A stretch of 64,000 nt of DNA from Bacteroidia bacterium (GTDB taxonomy: Bacteria > Bacteroidota > Bacteroidia > J057): contig JAUIKF010000001.1 in assembly GCA_030430575.1 (NCBI GenBank), forward strand, positions 248,001 to 312,000. The letters are read 5' to 3'. The position numbers and the translations under genes are program-made. Below are positions 15,918 to 24,821 of this stretch, in pieces (within the stretch, counting starts at the first letter, position 1; each line of letters begins with the position of its first letter). Under the pieces are notes generated by a model, which saw only the letters and a list, made by a program, of their open reading frames with translations, searched no databases and had not been told where the DNA came from.

Positions 15918-16721
15918 TCACCCATTCAAATCATCCGAATCCCAATTTTTGGGATTATTGACAATGTATTGCCTAATCCGCATCAATTCATCCAAATCTC
16001 GAACCAGCCGGTCATGGAATTTGCGTTGCCATTCGAAGTCTGGATGGTGATTTTTGCGCGCCCAGCGCGTGACGGTTGCCTTGAATTGGCCGAGGATAAC
16101 GGACAGAGAACCTATCGGCAACGGACCAAAACGGTTGCTGTGGGATTCGCCCATGGCGATATCAAATGCGGCGGAACGGGAAGGGGCTGGAGCAACCCAT
16201 AACCCATCAGGCGATTCCGACCGTTGATCATGCCGTGGGGCGGTCTGCGGCCTATCCAGTGGGTCAAACCGTTGATCATGCCGTGGGGCGGCCTGCGGTC
16301 TATCTGGCGGGTCAAACCGTAGGGTCACGACATGTCGTGACCCTACGGTTTGACCCACATCGGGACCCACATCGGGACCCATATCGGAACCCAATTCGGG
16401 GGCTAAATCCAGGCTCTTAATAGGGAAATCGGCGGCACTATCGGTTTCCCGTGCCCCATCCAAATCAGCCCTCCGCAAATGCAATATCCCATGCATATGG
16501 TTAGGCATGATGACAAATTCATCCAGCGATACATGGGGGAAATGGGCTGGAATTTCCAGCCAGGATTGGGTGGCGTATTCACCGATGGCATTGAGGTGCA
16601 TGGCACCTGCCATGATGTCGCCAAAAAATGGCATCCGATCGCGACAACAGATCGTCACGAAATAAGTACCAAATCTGTAATCGTGATTCCGAAGGCGGAT
16701 ATGTTTCCGATTTCTGGGCAT
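15918..16721 (-). CDS. REP-associated tyrosine transposase (RAYT, Y1_Tnp family)
   Basis: RAYTs are single-copy HUH nucleases related to IS200/IS605 TnpA that nick REP hairpins. The 267-aa product has YFVTICCRDRMPFFG near the N-terminus, the HUH pair in IMPNHMHGIL (His75, His77), the helix SVILGQFKATVTRW, and the candidate nucleophile in RQYIVNNPKNW (Tyr252). It is unusually long: residues about 100-185 are a low-complexity insertion encoded by a REP palindrome, a duplicated 48-bp unit and a 12-bp repeat (GPDVGPDVG). Flanking REP palindromes at 15.85 and 16.81 kb share the core sequence. Enzymatic activity is not assured with this insertion, but the frame and catalytic residues are intact. 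Confidence 0.88.
   Translation of the reverse strand: MPRNRKHIRLRNHDYRFGTYFVTICCRDRMPFFGDIMAGAMHLNAIGEYATQSWLEIPAHFPHVSLDEFVIMPNHMHGILHLRRADLDGARETDSAADFPIKSLDLAPELGSDMGPDVGPDVGQTVGSRHVVTLRFDPPDRPQAAPRHDQRFDPLDRPQTAPRHDQRSESPDGLWVAPAPSRSAAFDIAMGESHSNRFGPLPIGSLSVILGQFKATVTRWARKNHHPDFEWQRKFHDRLVRDLDELMRIRQYIVNNPKNWDSDDLNG
16221..16316. repeat. Tandem duplication of a 48-bp unit inside the RAYT gene
   Basis: Two adjacent units start with CCGTTGATCATGCCGTGGGG at 16221 and 16269 and differ at a few positions. The unit keeps the reading frame (16 codons, RFDPLDRPQTAPRHDQ-type peptide). A shorter 12-bp repeat (ACATCGGGACCC) follows the neighbouring palindrome at 16357-16380. Confidence 0.9.
16309..16356. 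repeat. REP-type palindrome 2, inside the RAYT reading frame
   Basis: A perfect 48-bp palindrome with the core GTAGGGTCACGACATGTCG and complement. It is translated in frame as part of the RAYT insertion (QTVGSRHVVTLRFDPP). Confidence 0.93.
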
Positions 16722-16810
16722 AGGGCTTGGATATTAGGGCGTAAAAATCGTATGGAAGATACGGTTTCTTGGGCATTTTTCTAGGAATAAAGGGGTGTTT
16801 TTTCTAGGTT

Positions 16811-16868
16811 ATTTTTTGCCCCACCGTAGGGTCACGACATGTCGTGACCCTACGGTGGGGCAAAAAAT
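16811..16868. repeat. REP-type palindrome 3 (58 bp, perfect)
   Basis: Centred at 16839/16840, same core as palindrome 2, with outer GCCCCACC and T6/A6 arms. It lies between hsdS and the RAYT gene, upstream of the latter. Confidence 0.92.
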
Positions 16869-16944
16869 TGGGGATATGGGATCAGAATTGATTTTAGCGG
16901 ATAAGAGGATTTGGCTAAGTTCATTCTTCGGAACCCATCATATA

Positions 16945-18201
16945 TTACCCCGGTTCTGATACCTGCTCGATGGCTGAATCCTTCACCGTCACTTGCCCAT
17001 TCATCAGCATAGGAAGAAGCCAATCGCGGAGGTTGGTGAGGTGTTGGTTTTGTTTTTGGTTATTAATTAAAGATGTTCTGCATTTATTAGCTAACCTTGA
17101 ATAGTCCTCCAGCAACGCTCTTGTAGGTACAACTATTCTGACATTTTGGAGATTTTCCTTCGTGATTTTCTTTTGTATTGAACCTGTGGTTATTTGAATA
17201 GCTGGAATATTTTTGGCCGTTTGATATAAAAATTCATTAAAGAACAACTCTTTTGCCCTTAAAACATGAGCATGATTATTCACCCAAGATTTTCCATAAA
17301 TGAATTGAACCAATAAGAATCCCTTTTCAGTCATTACAGACCCATCTTCCGCTACTAAAATATAGTCTCCCTCAAAAATAAAATCATCAACGTAGTCCAT
17401 AACAGAAGTTGCCCCATAATAAGGATATTTACCATGCCTTTTTTCCCTTTGTTTCTTAGATAAAGGAATTCTTTGAGAATCAAAATTATCTACAAAATCC
17501 CCCAACTTCTTCACCTCCCACCCCTCAGGAATCTCTCGCTTTAGCCGCTCGTTATACACCATCTTCCCACCGGAAGATTTGTAGGGCTTGCCCTCGGCAT
17601 CGGGAAAGTCAAACTGCACAAACCAGTAGTCATAGATCAGCTTGGCCATTGCTTCTAGCTCGGCGTTGATGCGGTTGTTGAGGTCGATTTTGGCGTCTAA
17701 ATCTGAAAGGATTTTCGAAATCTCAGTTTGTTCTCTAAGATTTGGTAATGAGAGTTCAAATGAAGGAAACTCAGAAATTGGTATTCGATCAACTGTTGCC
17801 CCTATAATTATATTTCTTTCTACAATCTGAACCCATTCTGGACTAAAGAAATAGTACAATAGGAACTTAGGATCAACAACATTTTTCTTTACCCTTAATA
17901 AAGCCATTCTTCTTCCTAGGCAGCATCTTAGGTCATTTTTTAATAATCCATACCTGTGCAATGTAGCTTCATAGGTGAAAACAATATCGTCATTTTGGGG
18001 CAAAACTCGTTTTGTCCATTTTGGAAAATCTTCTTCTGCTATATGTCTAATCTCATTAAGATTAAGTCTTCCATCTGCTGTCAAATTTTTTATTCCTAAG
18101 AAAACAGGGCCATCCTTAGAAGGAGATGGAGTAGCATGTGGGCCATCAAACAACCCTTCAATAATTTCATTTATCTGATATTTTTTCCAGTATTCTCTCA
18201 T
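16945..18201 (-). CDS. hsdS: Type I restriction-modification specificity subunit HsdS (system 1)
   Basis: HsdS recognises the two half-sites of the bipartite DNA target and positions the methylase and endonuclease subunits. The 418-aa product has the standard pattern: a first target-recognition domain (about 1-150), the central conserved helix (LREQTEISKILSDLDAKID, then AKLIYDYWFVQFDFP), a second recognition domain (about 225-365), and a distal helix ending in LRDWLLPMLMNGQV. It overlaps hsdM by four bases (ATGA). Both recognition domains look complete, so the system should be specific, but the target cannot be predicted from sequence alone. Confidence 0.93.
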   Translation of the reverse strand: MREYWKKYQINEIIEGLFDGPHATPSPSKDGPVFLGIKNLTADGRLNLNEIRHIAEEDFPKWTKRVLPQNDDIVFTYEATLHRYGLLKNDLRCCLGRRMALLRVKKNVVDPKFLLYYFFSPEWVQIVERNIIIGATVDRIPISEFPSFELSLPNLREQTEISKILSDLDAKIDLNNRINAELEAMAKLIYDYWFVQFDFPDAEGKPYKSSGGKMVYNERLKREIPEGWEVKKLGDFVDNFDSQRIPLSKKQREKRHGKYPYYGATSVMDYVDDFIFEGDYILVAEDGSVMTEKGFLLVQFIYGKSWVNNHAHVLRAKELFFNEFLYQTAKNIPAIQITTGSIQKKITKENLQNVRIVVPTRALLEDYSRLANKCRTSLINNQKQNQHLTNLRDWLLPMLMNGQVTVKDSAIEQVSEPG

Positions 18202-19835
18202 GCAGACAGTTTCTCAAAGCTCAATTTTTTTAGGTTCTCTATAATATCTTTTTCCAAAAAAGAGGATTCTTCAAAGAGACTAGTTAAGTTATTTTCAAAT
18301 TTGTTTAACTTACTTTCAAACTCCTCCTTCGATATGTCCACATACTCAATCTTAACTTCAAAATATTGCCCTGCACTTAAGGAATAGTTTTTCTCTTCGA
18401 TCTCCTCATAGGATACCACTACGGAAAAACCATCTTCTGCCTGTTTAGTGTTAAATACCTCAATGATTTTATCCTCTTCTGCTGTGCTAAGAACTGTTTT
18501 TTGGTTTTTCCCTTCCTTCACTGTAGTCCCCGAACTGGAAGCATCAATCAGGACTACCTCCTCTTTATTGTTCACATCCAGAAAGAGGATGCTCACATTG
18601 GTTCCAGTCGTTGCAAATATATTACTTGGCATAGAGATAACCCCTGCAAGCATTTTTTCCTCCACAAGCCGCACTCTGATTTTCTTTTCTATACCACTCT
18701 GAGCCGTAATAAATCCCGTAGGCACCACGATTGCAGCCTTTCCCTTATCTGACAGGCTATACATGATATGCTGAATAAAAAGGGGATAGATAGCCATTTT
18801 GTCTTTGGCCTTATTAGGCACCTTGGCAATTCCTGCAAAGAAGCGTTCTTTATTGGCCTTAGTATCCAATTCATCTCTATAATCGCTAAAGTCGAGCTTA
18901 AAAGGAGGATTGGAAACGATAAAGTCAAACTTCTCCAGTTTACCATAATCATCTCGATGATATGGGTGTGAAATGGTATTGCCTTGAATGATATTCTGGA
19001 TAGAATGCACCAAATTGTTCAGGATTAGGTTTAAGCGCAACAAGCTGGAGGATTTTTGGGAAATGTCCTGTGAGTAGATGGTACATTTTTCCTCTCCTAT
19101 GGCATGCGCCAAGTTCATCAACAAGGTACCAGAACCCGCCGAAGGATCATAACAGGTCACATTTTGCACCGCTTCATTTACCAGACAGGCAGCCATAATT
19201 TTGGCAACGGCGTGCGGGGTGTAATATTCCGCATATTTGCCTCCACTGTCTTTGTTGTAGTCTGAAATCAGGTATTCAAAGATGGTGGCAAAGAAATCGT
19301 ATTTCTCATGGAAGATATGCTCAAAGCTGAAGTTGATCAGCTTATTGATCAGGGCTTTGCAAAAGGCGTCACGCTTGGAAGTATCGGATATGTATTCACT
19401 TACCCGATCAAAAAGGATAATTTTTGCGCCTGAGTCCGTTTTTACAGAAAAAATGTCTGTATTGGTTTTGGCAATATCGAGCAAGGTATCGTCGAAGGTT
19501 TGGGCAAAATTGGCCTCATCTTGACGGTTAAAGAGCGTATCTAAAAAGTGTGCGGGGGATAGCAAGGCCGTACCTGCTGGTACTTGCATGAGCAACATAT
19601 CATAGTCGTCTTTGCTCTTTTGGATTAATGCCTTTTGCCATTCTTTATTGGTTGACAAGGATTTGTCAATCTGCTTCACCTCATGTGCAAATTTGTCATT
19701 CAGGAATTTATACAGGAAAACTTGAGTTATGATTTTAAACTCATTCCCATCATTTCCCAATCCATAATTGGCACATACCCCTTTGAGGTCATCGATTAGC
19801 GCTTTCGTCTTTTGTTCAAATGCTTTGGTTGTCAT
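18198..19835 (-). CDS. hsdM: Type I restriction-modification methyltransferase HsdM (system 1)
   Basis: HsdM methylates adenine in the target site. The 545-aa product has the N-terminal HsdM bundle (FEQKTKALIDDLKGVCANYG), the SAM-binding motif DPSAGSGTLL (about residue 225), and the catalytic SNPPF motif (IVSNPPFKLDFSD, about residue 310). The C-terminal EKNYSLSAGQYFE segment is typical of interaction with HsdS. It overlaps hsdS and hsdR by four bases each, making an R-M-S operon read from hsdR. Confidence 0.96.
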   Translation of the reverse strand: MTTKAFEQKTKALIDDLKGVCANYGLGNDGNEFKIITQVFLYKFLNDKFAHEVKQIDKSLSTNKEWQKALIQKSKDDYDMLLMQVPAGTALLSPAHFLDTLFNRQDEANFAQTFDDTLLDIAKTNTDIFSVKTDSGAKIILFDRVSEYISDTSKRDAFCKALINKLINFSFEHIFHEKYDFFATIFEYLISDYNKDSGGKYAEYYTPHAVAKIMAACLVNEAVQNVTCYDPSAGSGTLLMNLAHAIGEEKCTIYSQDISQKSSSLLRLNLILNNLVHSIQNIIQGNTISHPYHRDDYGKLEKFDFIVSNPPFKLDFSDYRDELDTKANKERFFAGIAKVPNKAKDKMAIYPLFIQHIMYSLSDKGKAAIVVPTGFITAQSGIEKKIRVRLVEEKMLAGVISMPSNIFATTGTNVSILFLDVNNKEEVVLIDASSSGTTVKEGKNQKTVLSTAEEDKIIEVFNTKQAEDGFSVVVSYEEIEEKNYSLSAGQYFEVKIEYVDISKEEFESKLNKFENNLTSLFEESSFLEKDIIENLKKLSFEKLSA

Positions 19836-22800
19836 ATAGCTCTTCCGTGAAATTCACTCATGTATTCTTTGACCACTAAATTGTTGATAAACTTAGAATT
19901 ATCCGCAGTTAAGGGCATACTATTTTTTACGTTAAATTGCTCGACGACCAACCGCCCGATCATCCTTTTGATATAGCTTTCATTTTCAAGCATTTTAGCA
20001 TTTTGCAAGATGTGTTGGTCTGTCACTTCCTTGAGGCTGGATAGGGCTTCAAACAACTGCCTTTCATTCCCTGTCAAATCTCCTTTTTCCATTAATCGCT
20101 TATGGATTCGGGCATACTTGGCGTCGTTTTCATACTTGGCCTTGAGTAATTGGTTTTTGCGGGTTAGCTCTTTCGCTTTTTGATGAATAGAAGTTAAGGC
20201 TTCAATGTTTTGTTCCATTTCTTCCCTACTCACTTCGCTTAGGTTTTTCTGTTTAAACAAGCGTTCCAACTCTTCCTTTAACTTGACAAAAACGGGGTCT
20301 TTTTGATCCATATTTCCCGCAAGGGCTTCACGCGTTTTTTGAAGGATATTTTTGAGCTGATCCGCAAGGATCATTTCCTCTTCGTGGATTTTGGTAAATT
20401 CAAAAATCACGTCCTCCAGGGCAAGGTTTAGCAGATTGGTAGAATCTAAGCTATTTTCCAAGGCTTCCTTGGTATTGATCAGGGCTAAGCGGTTGTTTGC
20501 ATCTCTGGAGAGGATGGTCAATTTGCGGAAGTCAAGCTTCTCCAATAGATCATAATTCCCTGATAAGCGGATCAGGTTGTACAGGCTTTTGGCATTGTTC
20601 AGCGCACGGGTAAGCTCCAACATCTGTTTGCGGTCATTGATCTGACTGATTTGCTGAGTGAAGATTGCCGCGTTTTTGGTATCAAAATAAAAGAGGGCAT
20701 CTTCTATCTCACCTATCTGTGTCTTGATCTCCTCAGGACTCATAAACAAGTTGGAGTAATGCTCCAATTCATCGCCTAATTCCGCTTGTAGCTCATTAAA
20801 ATACGCTTCATTGGTCTTCTTAAATTCGCTCTGAATGTCGGCAAAGTCAACTACGTAGCCATATCTAAATTTCTTATAGGTCCGATTGACACGTGTCAAG
20901 GTCTGCAAAAGGTTGTGTGATTTGATCACACGGCCTATGTACAGCTTTTTGAGTCGCTTGGCATCAAAGCCAGTAAGGAGCATATTGTACACAAAAAGGA
21001 TGTCAACCTTTCCAGCCTTAAAATCACCCACAAAATCTTTGCGGTCCTGCTTTGTCCCTACGTCGTGCAAGATCAGTGCAGCCGATTTGATCGAGGTTTG
21101 AGGAGGCGTATGATGTCCATACATGGGCCGTGGTTCTGCTACCATTGTATTGGATTCTCCCAAGTCACTAGTTCCTGTTTGTGGAGGGCTGAATTTCTCT
21201 GTAAAAATGCGGTACATCTCTTTGGCTTGATCGGAAGAATCACATACCACCATTGCCCCTATGCTATCGTCATTCATGGCAACACGGCTATTGTGAAAGT
21301 CTTGAAGGATATATTCAAGCATGGGTTCCACAAACTTGCGATGAGAAAACACATACCGCTTATCAGCATTTCCTTTGAGAATTTCAATTTCTTCCAGGGT
21401 CTTTTGGAGTTTCAATTGATAACTCGTTTCGATCTCTTCACGGATCAGCCGAACCGTATAGCCGTCTGCAATCGACTTATTGTAATAATACTTGTGAATG
21501 TAGTTCCCAAATAGCTGCCTAGAATTATAATCACTGCCTAAAAGGGGTGTACCTGTCAAGCCTATTTTGACTGAATTTGGGTCTGATTCCCTCAGATTCG
21601 CCAAGAAACTGCCTTTGGGGTTATAGCTACGATGGACTTCATCCAAAAAATAAATTCGCTGTAAGCCCAAATTGTAATCCTTATTCCTCGCTACATCAGG
21701 GTCATCTTTGAACTTCTGAATATTGACCACGGTAATTTCAGGTTTCCCTGAATTGTTCTCAATGGCTTTTGAAGATTTGATAGTTCGGGCAAATTCATCT
21801 CTTGAATTGACATTGTGAATAATCAACCCTCTACTTTTAAACTCTATCCCTGCTTGAATCAACAAATCTAGGCGGTCAACAATGAAATAGAACTTTGGGA
21901 CAATCCCTTTCTTTTGGTAAAAATCAGTCAAAAACTTGACGCAATAAAACGCTAAAGCGGTTTTTCCACTCCCTTGTGTATGCCAAATGATTCCTTTTTT
22001 TATGCCTGCATTCAGCGTCTTCTCTATTGCCTTGGTAGCAAATATTTGGGGATAGCGCATGATATGCTTTTGCAATCCGCTTGCCTCCTGCACATACGCT
22101 ATGGCGTATTTAAGCACAAATGATAGGCGGTCTTTACTCAGTAAAGAAGTACAAATTCTATGGGTGGGCGTATCTGGGTTTTTGTTGGTCAAAAACTCTG
22201 GAGAATGTTTTATTCCTACGAGGTTATTGTCTTTTAGAACCGCGTTCTCAATGACATCATTTTCTGGAGCTAATAATTGCCCTAAATCAAGCTTTTCTTC
22301 TTCACGGAAATAATTAAAAACAGGGTTCTGATAAGAAGCGGAAGCATAAAAAGCCCCTTCAATAGGCAAAGGAGAGCTATCATCATACTCCATATTATTG
22401 GAGAATATCATCAACTGGGTGATGTTGACGAATTTTCTAAAATTCCTGTTTTGAAATCGGGTATTGATCCTATCACGCTCCTTTAAAACCCCATCTTGGT
22501 TATTGGGTTTCTTCACCTCAATAAAGACTAAGGGCATCCCATTGATCAGCAAAGTAATATCAGGGCGAAACTCCTCTTCTTCCTTCTTGCATGGAAGCTC
22601 TGTAACGACGTGAAAGCTATTATTGGCGAAATCCTCAAAGTCTATTAACCTGATGCCTGAACGCTCTACCAGTCGCTCATAAAAGGCTTTTCCCAAATCT
22701 TCATTGTCCAGCAATAAAGAAACATCTTCCAACAATCGCGTTGCCTCCTCCACTGTCATTTGGGGATTAATCCTTTGCATACTTTCCTTGAAAATCTCAG

Positions 22801-22918
22801 GGAAGATATTTGTCTCAATATCCCATTGAGCATTTTTTAGGGAAAGGTATTGATAACCAAGTCTGCATAAGTGCAGAATCGTAGGGATTTTTACTCTTGA
22901 GTCTTCATTGAATGCCAT
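19832..22918 (-). CDS. hsdR: Type I restriction endonuclease HsdR (system 1)
   Basis: HsdR is the ATP-driven translocase and nuclease of the complex. The 1028-aa product has a PD-(D/E)XK nuclease near residue 125-140 (FRPDITLLINGMPLVFIEVK), Walker A in HTQGSGKTALAF (about residue 320), the DEVH Walker B (YFLDEVHRS), and GLTGTPLL. Helicase motif VI region residues include TLTRVNRTYKKFRYGY. It is the first gene of the operon, with a 100-base AT-rich leader upstream (22919-23041). Confidence 0.96.
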   Translation of the reverse strand: MAFNEDSRVKIPTILHLCRLGYQYLSLKNAQWDIETNIFPEIFKESMQRINPQMTVEEATRLLEDVSLLLDNEDLGKAFYERLVERSGIRLIDFEDFANNSFHVVTELPCKKEEEEFRPDITLLINGMPLVFIEVKKPNNQDGVLKERDRINTRFQNRNFRKFVNITQLMIFSNNMEYDDSSPLPIEGAFYASASYQNPVFNYFREEEKLDLGQLLAPENDVIENAVLKDNNLVGIKHSPEFLTNKNPDTPTHRICTSLLSKDRLSFVLKYAIAYVQEASGLQKHIMRYPQIFATKAIEKTLNAGIKKGIIWHTQGSGKTALAFYCVKFLTDFYQKKGIVPKFYFIVDRLDLLIQAGIEFKSRGLIIHNVNSRDEFARTIKSSKAIENNSGKPEITVVNIQKFKDDPDVARNKDYNLGLQRIYFLDEVHRSYNPKGSFLANLRESDPNSVKIGLTGTPLLGSDYNSRQLFGNYIHKYYYNKSIADGYTVRLIREEIETSYQLKLQKTLEEIEILKGNADKRYVFSHRKFVEPMLEYILQDFHNSRVAMNDDSIGAMVVCDSSDQAKEMYRIFTEKFSPPQTGTSDLGESNTMVAEPRPMYGHHTPPQTSIKSAALILHDVGTKQDRKDFVGDFKAGKVDILFVYNMLLTGFDAKRLKKLYIGRVIKSHNLLQTLTRVNRTYKKFRYGYVVDFADIQSEFKKTNEAYFNELQAELGDELEHYSNLFMSPEEIKTQIGEIEDALFYFDTKNAAIFTQQISQINDRKQMLELTRALNNAKSLYNLIRLSGNYDLLEKLDFRKLTILSRDANNRLALINTKEALENSLDSTNLLNLALEDVIFEFTKIHEEEMILADQLKNILQKTREALAGNMDQKDPVFVKLKEELERLFKQKNLSEVSREEMEQNIEALTSIHQKAKELTRKNQLLKAKYENDAKYARIHKRLMEKGDLTGNERQLFEALSSLKEVTDQHILQNAKMLENESYIKRMIGRLVVEQFNVKNSMPLTADNSKFINNLVVKEYMSEFHGRAI

Positions 22919-23041
22919 AATTACCTTCTATATCCACGACCAAACCTATTTCATTCTCAAACTATTGGAAAGGTAATAATTTTGGCAACTAATTGACGGA
23001 TAAAAAGTAATAACAGGCAACTTTATGGCAAAAAAAAGGAA

Positions 23042-23329
23042 TTAGCTTAAATACTCCTCCCTAATTCTTTCCGCCTCTTCCTCCAACTCTTTCAAAAACC
23101 CAAATTCCTTTTTCATAAACAGCGGTAAGCGGTCATACCGCCATGTCTCCCTTTCCCAATATTTAGCCATATCTTCCAAATATAGCAGACGCACCGCCTT
23201 GCGGGTCAGCTTGCCCTTGTGCGTCTCGTGGAAGTGCTTAGAAGGCCGCAATTTCTCCGCTAACCGTTTGCATTCCCAATGTCTTTCATTTGCGTAGTCG
23301 AGCTTAGAGGAGATCTTTAAAGAAATCAC
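23042..23329 (-). CDS. Truncated paralogue of the 217-aa island protein at 36.1-36.8 kb
   Basis: The 95-aa product matches the C-terminal part of the 36138-36791 protein: ISSKL-x-YAN-x-R-x-W near the start, KHFHETHKGKLTRKA against KHFHDTHKGKPTRKA, then LLYL and YWERE-x-WR. It lacks that protein's CPxTGKRCR zinc-ribbon-like half, so it is a fragment or a short form. The start is a GTG overlapping the xisI stop (GTGA), and similarity begins only four residues later. Function unknown. Confidence 0.6.
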   Translation of the reverse strand: MISLKISSKLDYANERHWECKRLAEKLRPSKHFHETHKGKLTRKAVRLLYLEDMAKYWERETWRYDRLPLFMKKEFGFLKELEEEAERIREEYLS

Positions 23330-23670
23330 GCCACTGCAAACCCCGTATCTTCACGCCGAAACGGCGCATAAAACGCCAAAACTATATCAGATTTGGGCAC
23401 GCCTTTATCAATCAGTTCTTTTGCAATTCCTTCTTCAGTCAGGTCTTCTTGTATCCAGATTTTGCCATTAGGTTTTATATCCAAGTGGATTTGACTGAAA
23501 TAGGTTCGTCTTGATCCCTTCCACCCAACACACATCAATTGAAAGTATCTCTTTCCCTTGTCAATAATTACTTGATTTTCATATTCAGCCCAATCCCCAA
23601 TAGGGTGGAACTTAGCATAATTTCTTAATAATGCTTCAATAATTTCCGCATATAATTTTACTTTATCCAT
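23326..23670 (-). CDS. XisI-like protein
   Basis: XisI (fdxN element excision controlling factor) proteins are about 112 aa long and usually occur with XisH, which was first seen to affect excision of a developmentally excised element in Anabaena; the biochemical role is unclear. This 114-aa product has the family look: MDKVKLYAEIIEALLRNYA, the conserved FQLMCVGWKG and IHLDIKPNGKIWIQEDLTEEGIA blocks, and the typical last residues TGFAVA. The start at 23670 (MDKVK) is preferred over 23679. No XisH gene is adjacent, so this is a solo copy. Confidence 0.75.
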   Translation of the reverse strand: MDKVKLYAEIIEALLRNYAKFHPIGDWAEYENQVIIDKGKRYFQLMCVGWKGSRRTYFSQIHLDIKPNGKIWIQEDLTEEGIAKELIDKGVPKSDIVLAFYAPFRREDTGFAVA

Positions 23671-23685
23671 CAATTTCAATTGTTT

Positions 23686-24297
23686 CTATCTCCTTGAATA
23701 GTCATCAACAATCTTCGCCATCTTCTTTTTTACATCCTCCCATTTAAAATCAATTAACATTTCAGGATCAAATTCATCTTCGGCATCCTCAAAATAGGTA
23801 AGTGATTTTAGAATATAAATAGGCGGCTCCTGAGAAAATTTTTCTTCGAAAAACCCTAACAATTCTGATAATCGGAATTGATCCAGCAGTAGGGCTAAAT
23901 CTACGAAGTCCTTCTTTGCACCTCGATTTGCAATTGCAGATAATTTCATAGCTGCTATATCTTCGAGGGATGCCATTCTAATCCCTTCAATTTCAATAAT
24001 ATTGCGAATCAGTGGATATGGATATTGAACCACATCTACTTTTACATTTTCTATATAAACAGAATTGATGGCTGGCCCTCTGTTAATTGGCTGAAAAGGT
24101 TTATCAACTTGAGATAATACTTTGTCAAAGTCTAATGATTCACTACCAAATAAATCCAAGTCAACAGATATTCTGTGACCAAGTTGCAAGGCTAATGAAG
24201 TCCCTCCCACTAAAGTATATGGCTGCAATAAAGGGACCTGCATTAAATGCTTTAATAATTCCAAAGTTTTTGGATAGACGGCTCGGTATTGTAGCAT
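23686..24297 (-). CDS. AbiEii-type nucleotidyltransferase toxin
   Basis: The 203-aa product has the minimal nucleotidyltransferase signature: GGTSLALQLGHRISVDLDLF near residues 31-50, that is GG-x9-D-x-D, followed by the NVKVDVVQYPY strand carrying the third acidic residue. This fits the PF08843 AbiEii family, toxins of type IV-like TA and abortive-infection systems that modify tRNA or other RNAs with nucleotides. It overlaps the preceding DUF6922-like gene by 46 bases, the usual toxin-antitoxin coupling, and sits between xisI and the type I system in a defence-rich stretch. The target is not shown by sequence. Confidence 0.82.
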   Translation of the reverse strand: MLQYRAVYPKTLELLKHLMQVPLLQPYTLVGGTSLALQLGHRISVDLDLFGSESLDFDKVLSQVDKPFQPINRGPAINSVYIENVKVDVVQYPYPLIRNIIEIEGIRMASLEDIAAMKLSAIANRGAKKDFVDLALLLDQFRLSELLGFFEEKFSQEPPIYILKSLTYFEDAEDEFDPEMLIDFKWEDVKKKMAKIVDDYSRR

Positions 24298-24536
24298 CGA
24301 AAAGCTGATTTGGGTAGGTGAAATATGACACTAAGGAAGTTTAGTGTTAATTTATCTAATGACCTAATTTTTACAACCTCTTCTTGTATCCGATCTAGGC
24401 CATAAAAAGCCTTTATTGAAAACCAATCTGCAATTGTCCCTCTCGTCACAACCCGTTCAATTACCTGCCGAGCATGCTTCTCATAATCAATATTTTCTGG
24501 GTTAGTATCCCAAAATAGATATGGACTTAATTTCAT
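24252..24536 (-). CDS. DUF6922-like antitoxin partner
   Basis: The 94-aa product starting at 24536 (MKLSPYLFWDTNPENIDY) fits the small DUF6922-type proteins that precede AbiEii toxins in Bacteroidota. It has DYEKHARQVIERVVTRGT (a helix pair likely to bind DNA) and ADWFSIKAFYGLDRI. The frame is open to 24608, but the extra 24 residues lack family features. It is the first gene of the pair and overlaps the toxin start, as expected for an antitoxin. Binding or regulation is inferred from position only. Confidence 0.7.
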   Translation of the reverse strand: MKLSPYLFWDTNPENIDYEKHARQVIERVVTRGTIADWFSIKAFYGLDRIQEEVVKIRSLDKLTLNFLSVIFHLPKSAFRCYNTEPSIQKLWNY

Positions 24537-24625
24537 ACCCCAATTTACAATAAATTTTGCTTCAAAATTTATTTCCCGATACAAAAAGTGTTTTCTCCTG
24601 ATTATCAATTAGTTATGTTTCTATG

Positions 24626-24660
24626 GGTACAAATAGGGTACAGATTGGACGGATTAGAGG
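24626..24660. other. GGTACA repeats and GGATTAGAGG word in the spacer left of the ABC locus
   Basis: GGTACAAATA at 24626-24635 and GGATTAGAGG at 24651-24660 also occur near the right end of the island (44277-44286 and 44357-44366), in the same order and orientation. They may be arm or core sites of the tyrosine integrase. The rest of 24609-24821 shows no gene. Confidence 0.3.
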
Positions 24661-24821
24661 GGAATTCAAGAATTCTAGCACAAAACTAGGTATGATTTAT
24701 TCAACCTCACAGCATTGAAGGCCAGTCCAGTATTTAGAGTTATGAGAGATACCTTGTAAACATTGGAATCTCGCTTGTTCAATTATAGGCGGCTACAGAG
24801 TAAGGAGTGAAAATTTATGTG

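Noticed and set aside
21065-21514. A 149-codon plus frame in the hsdR gene
   Set aside because: It runs opposite the helicase part of HsdR and has no motif.
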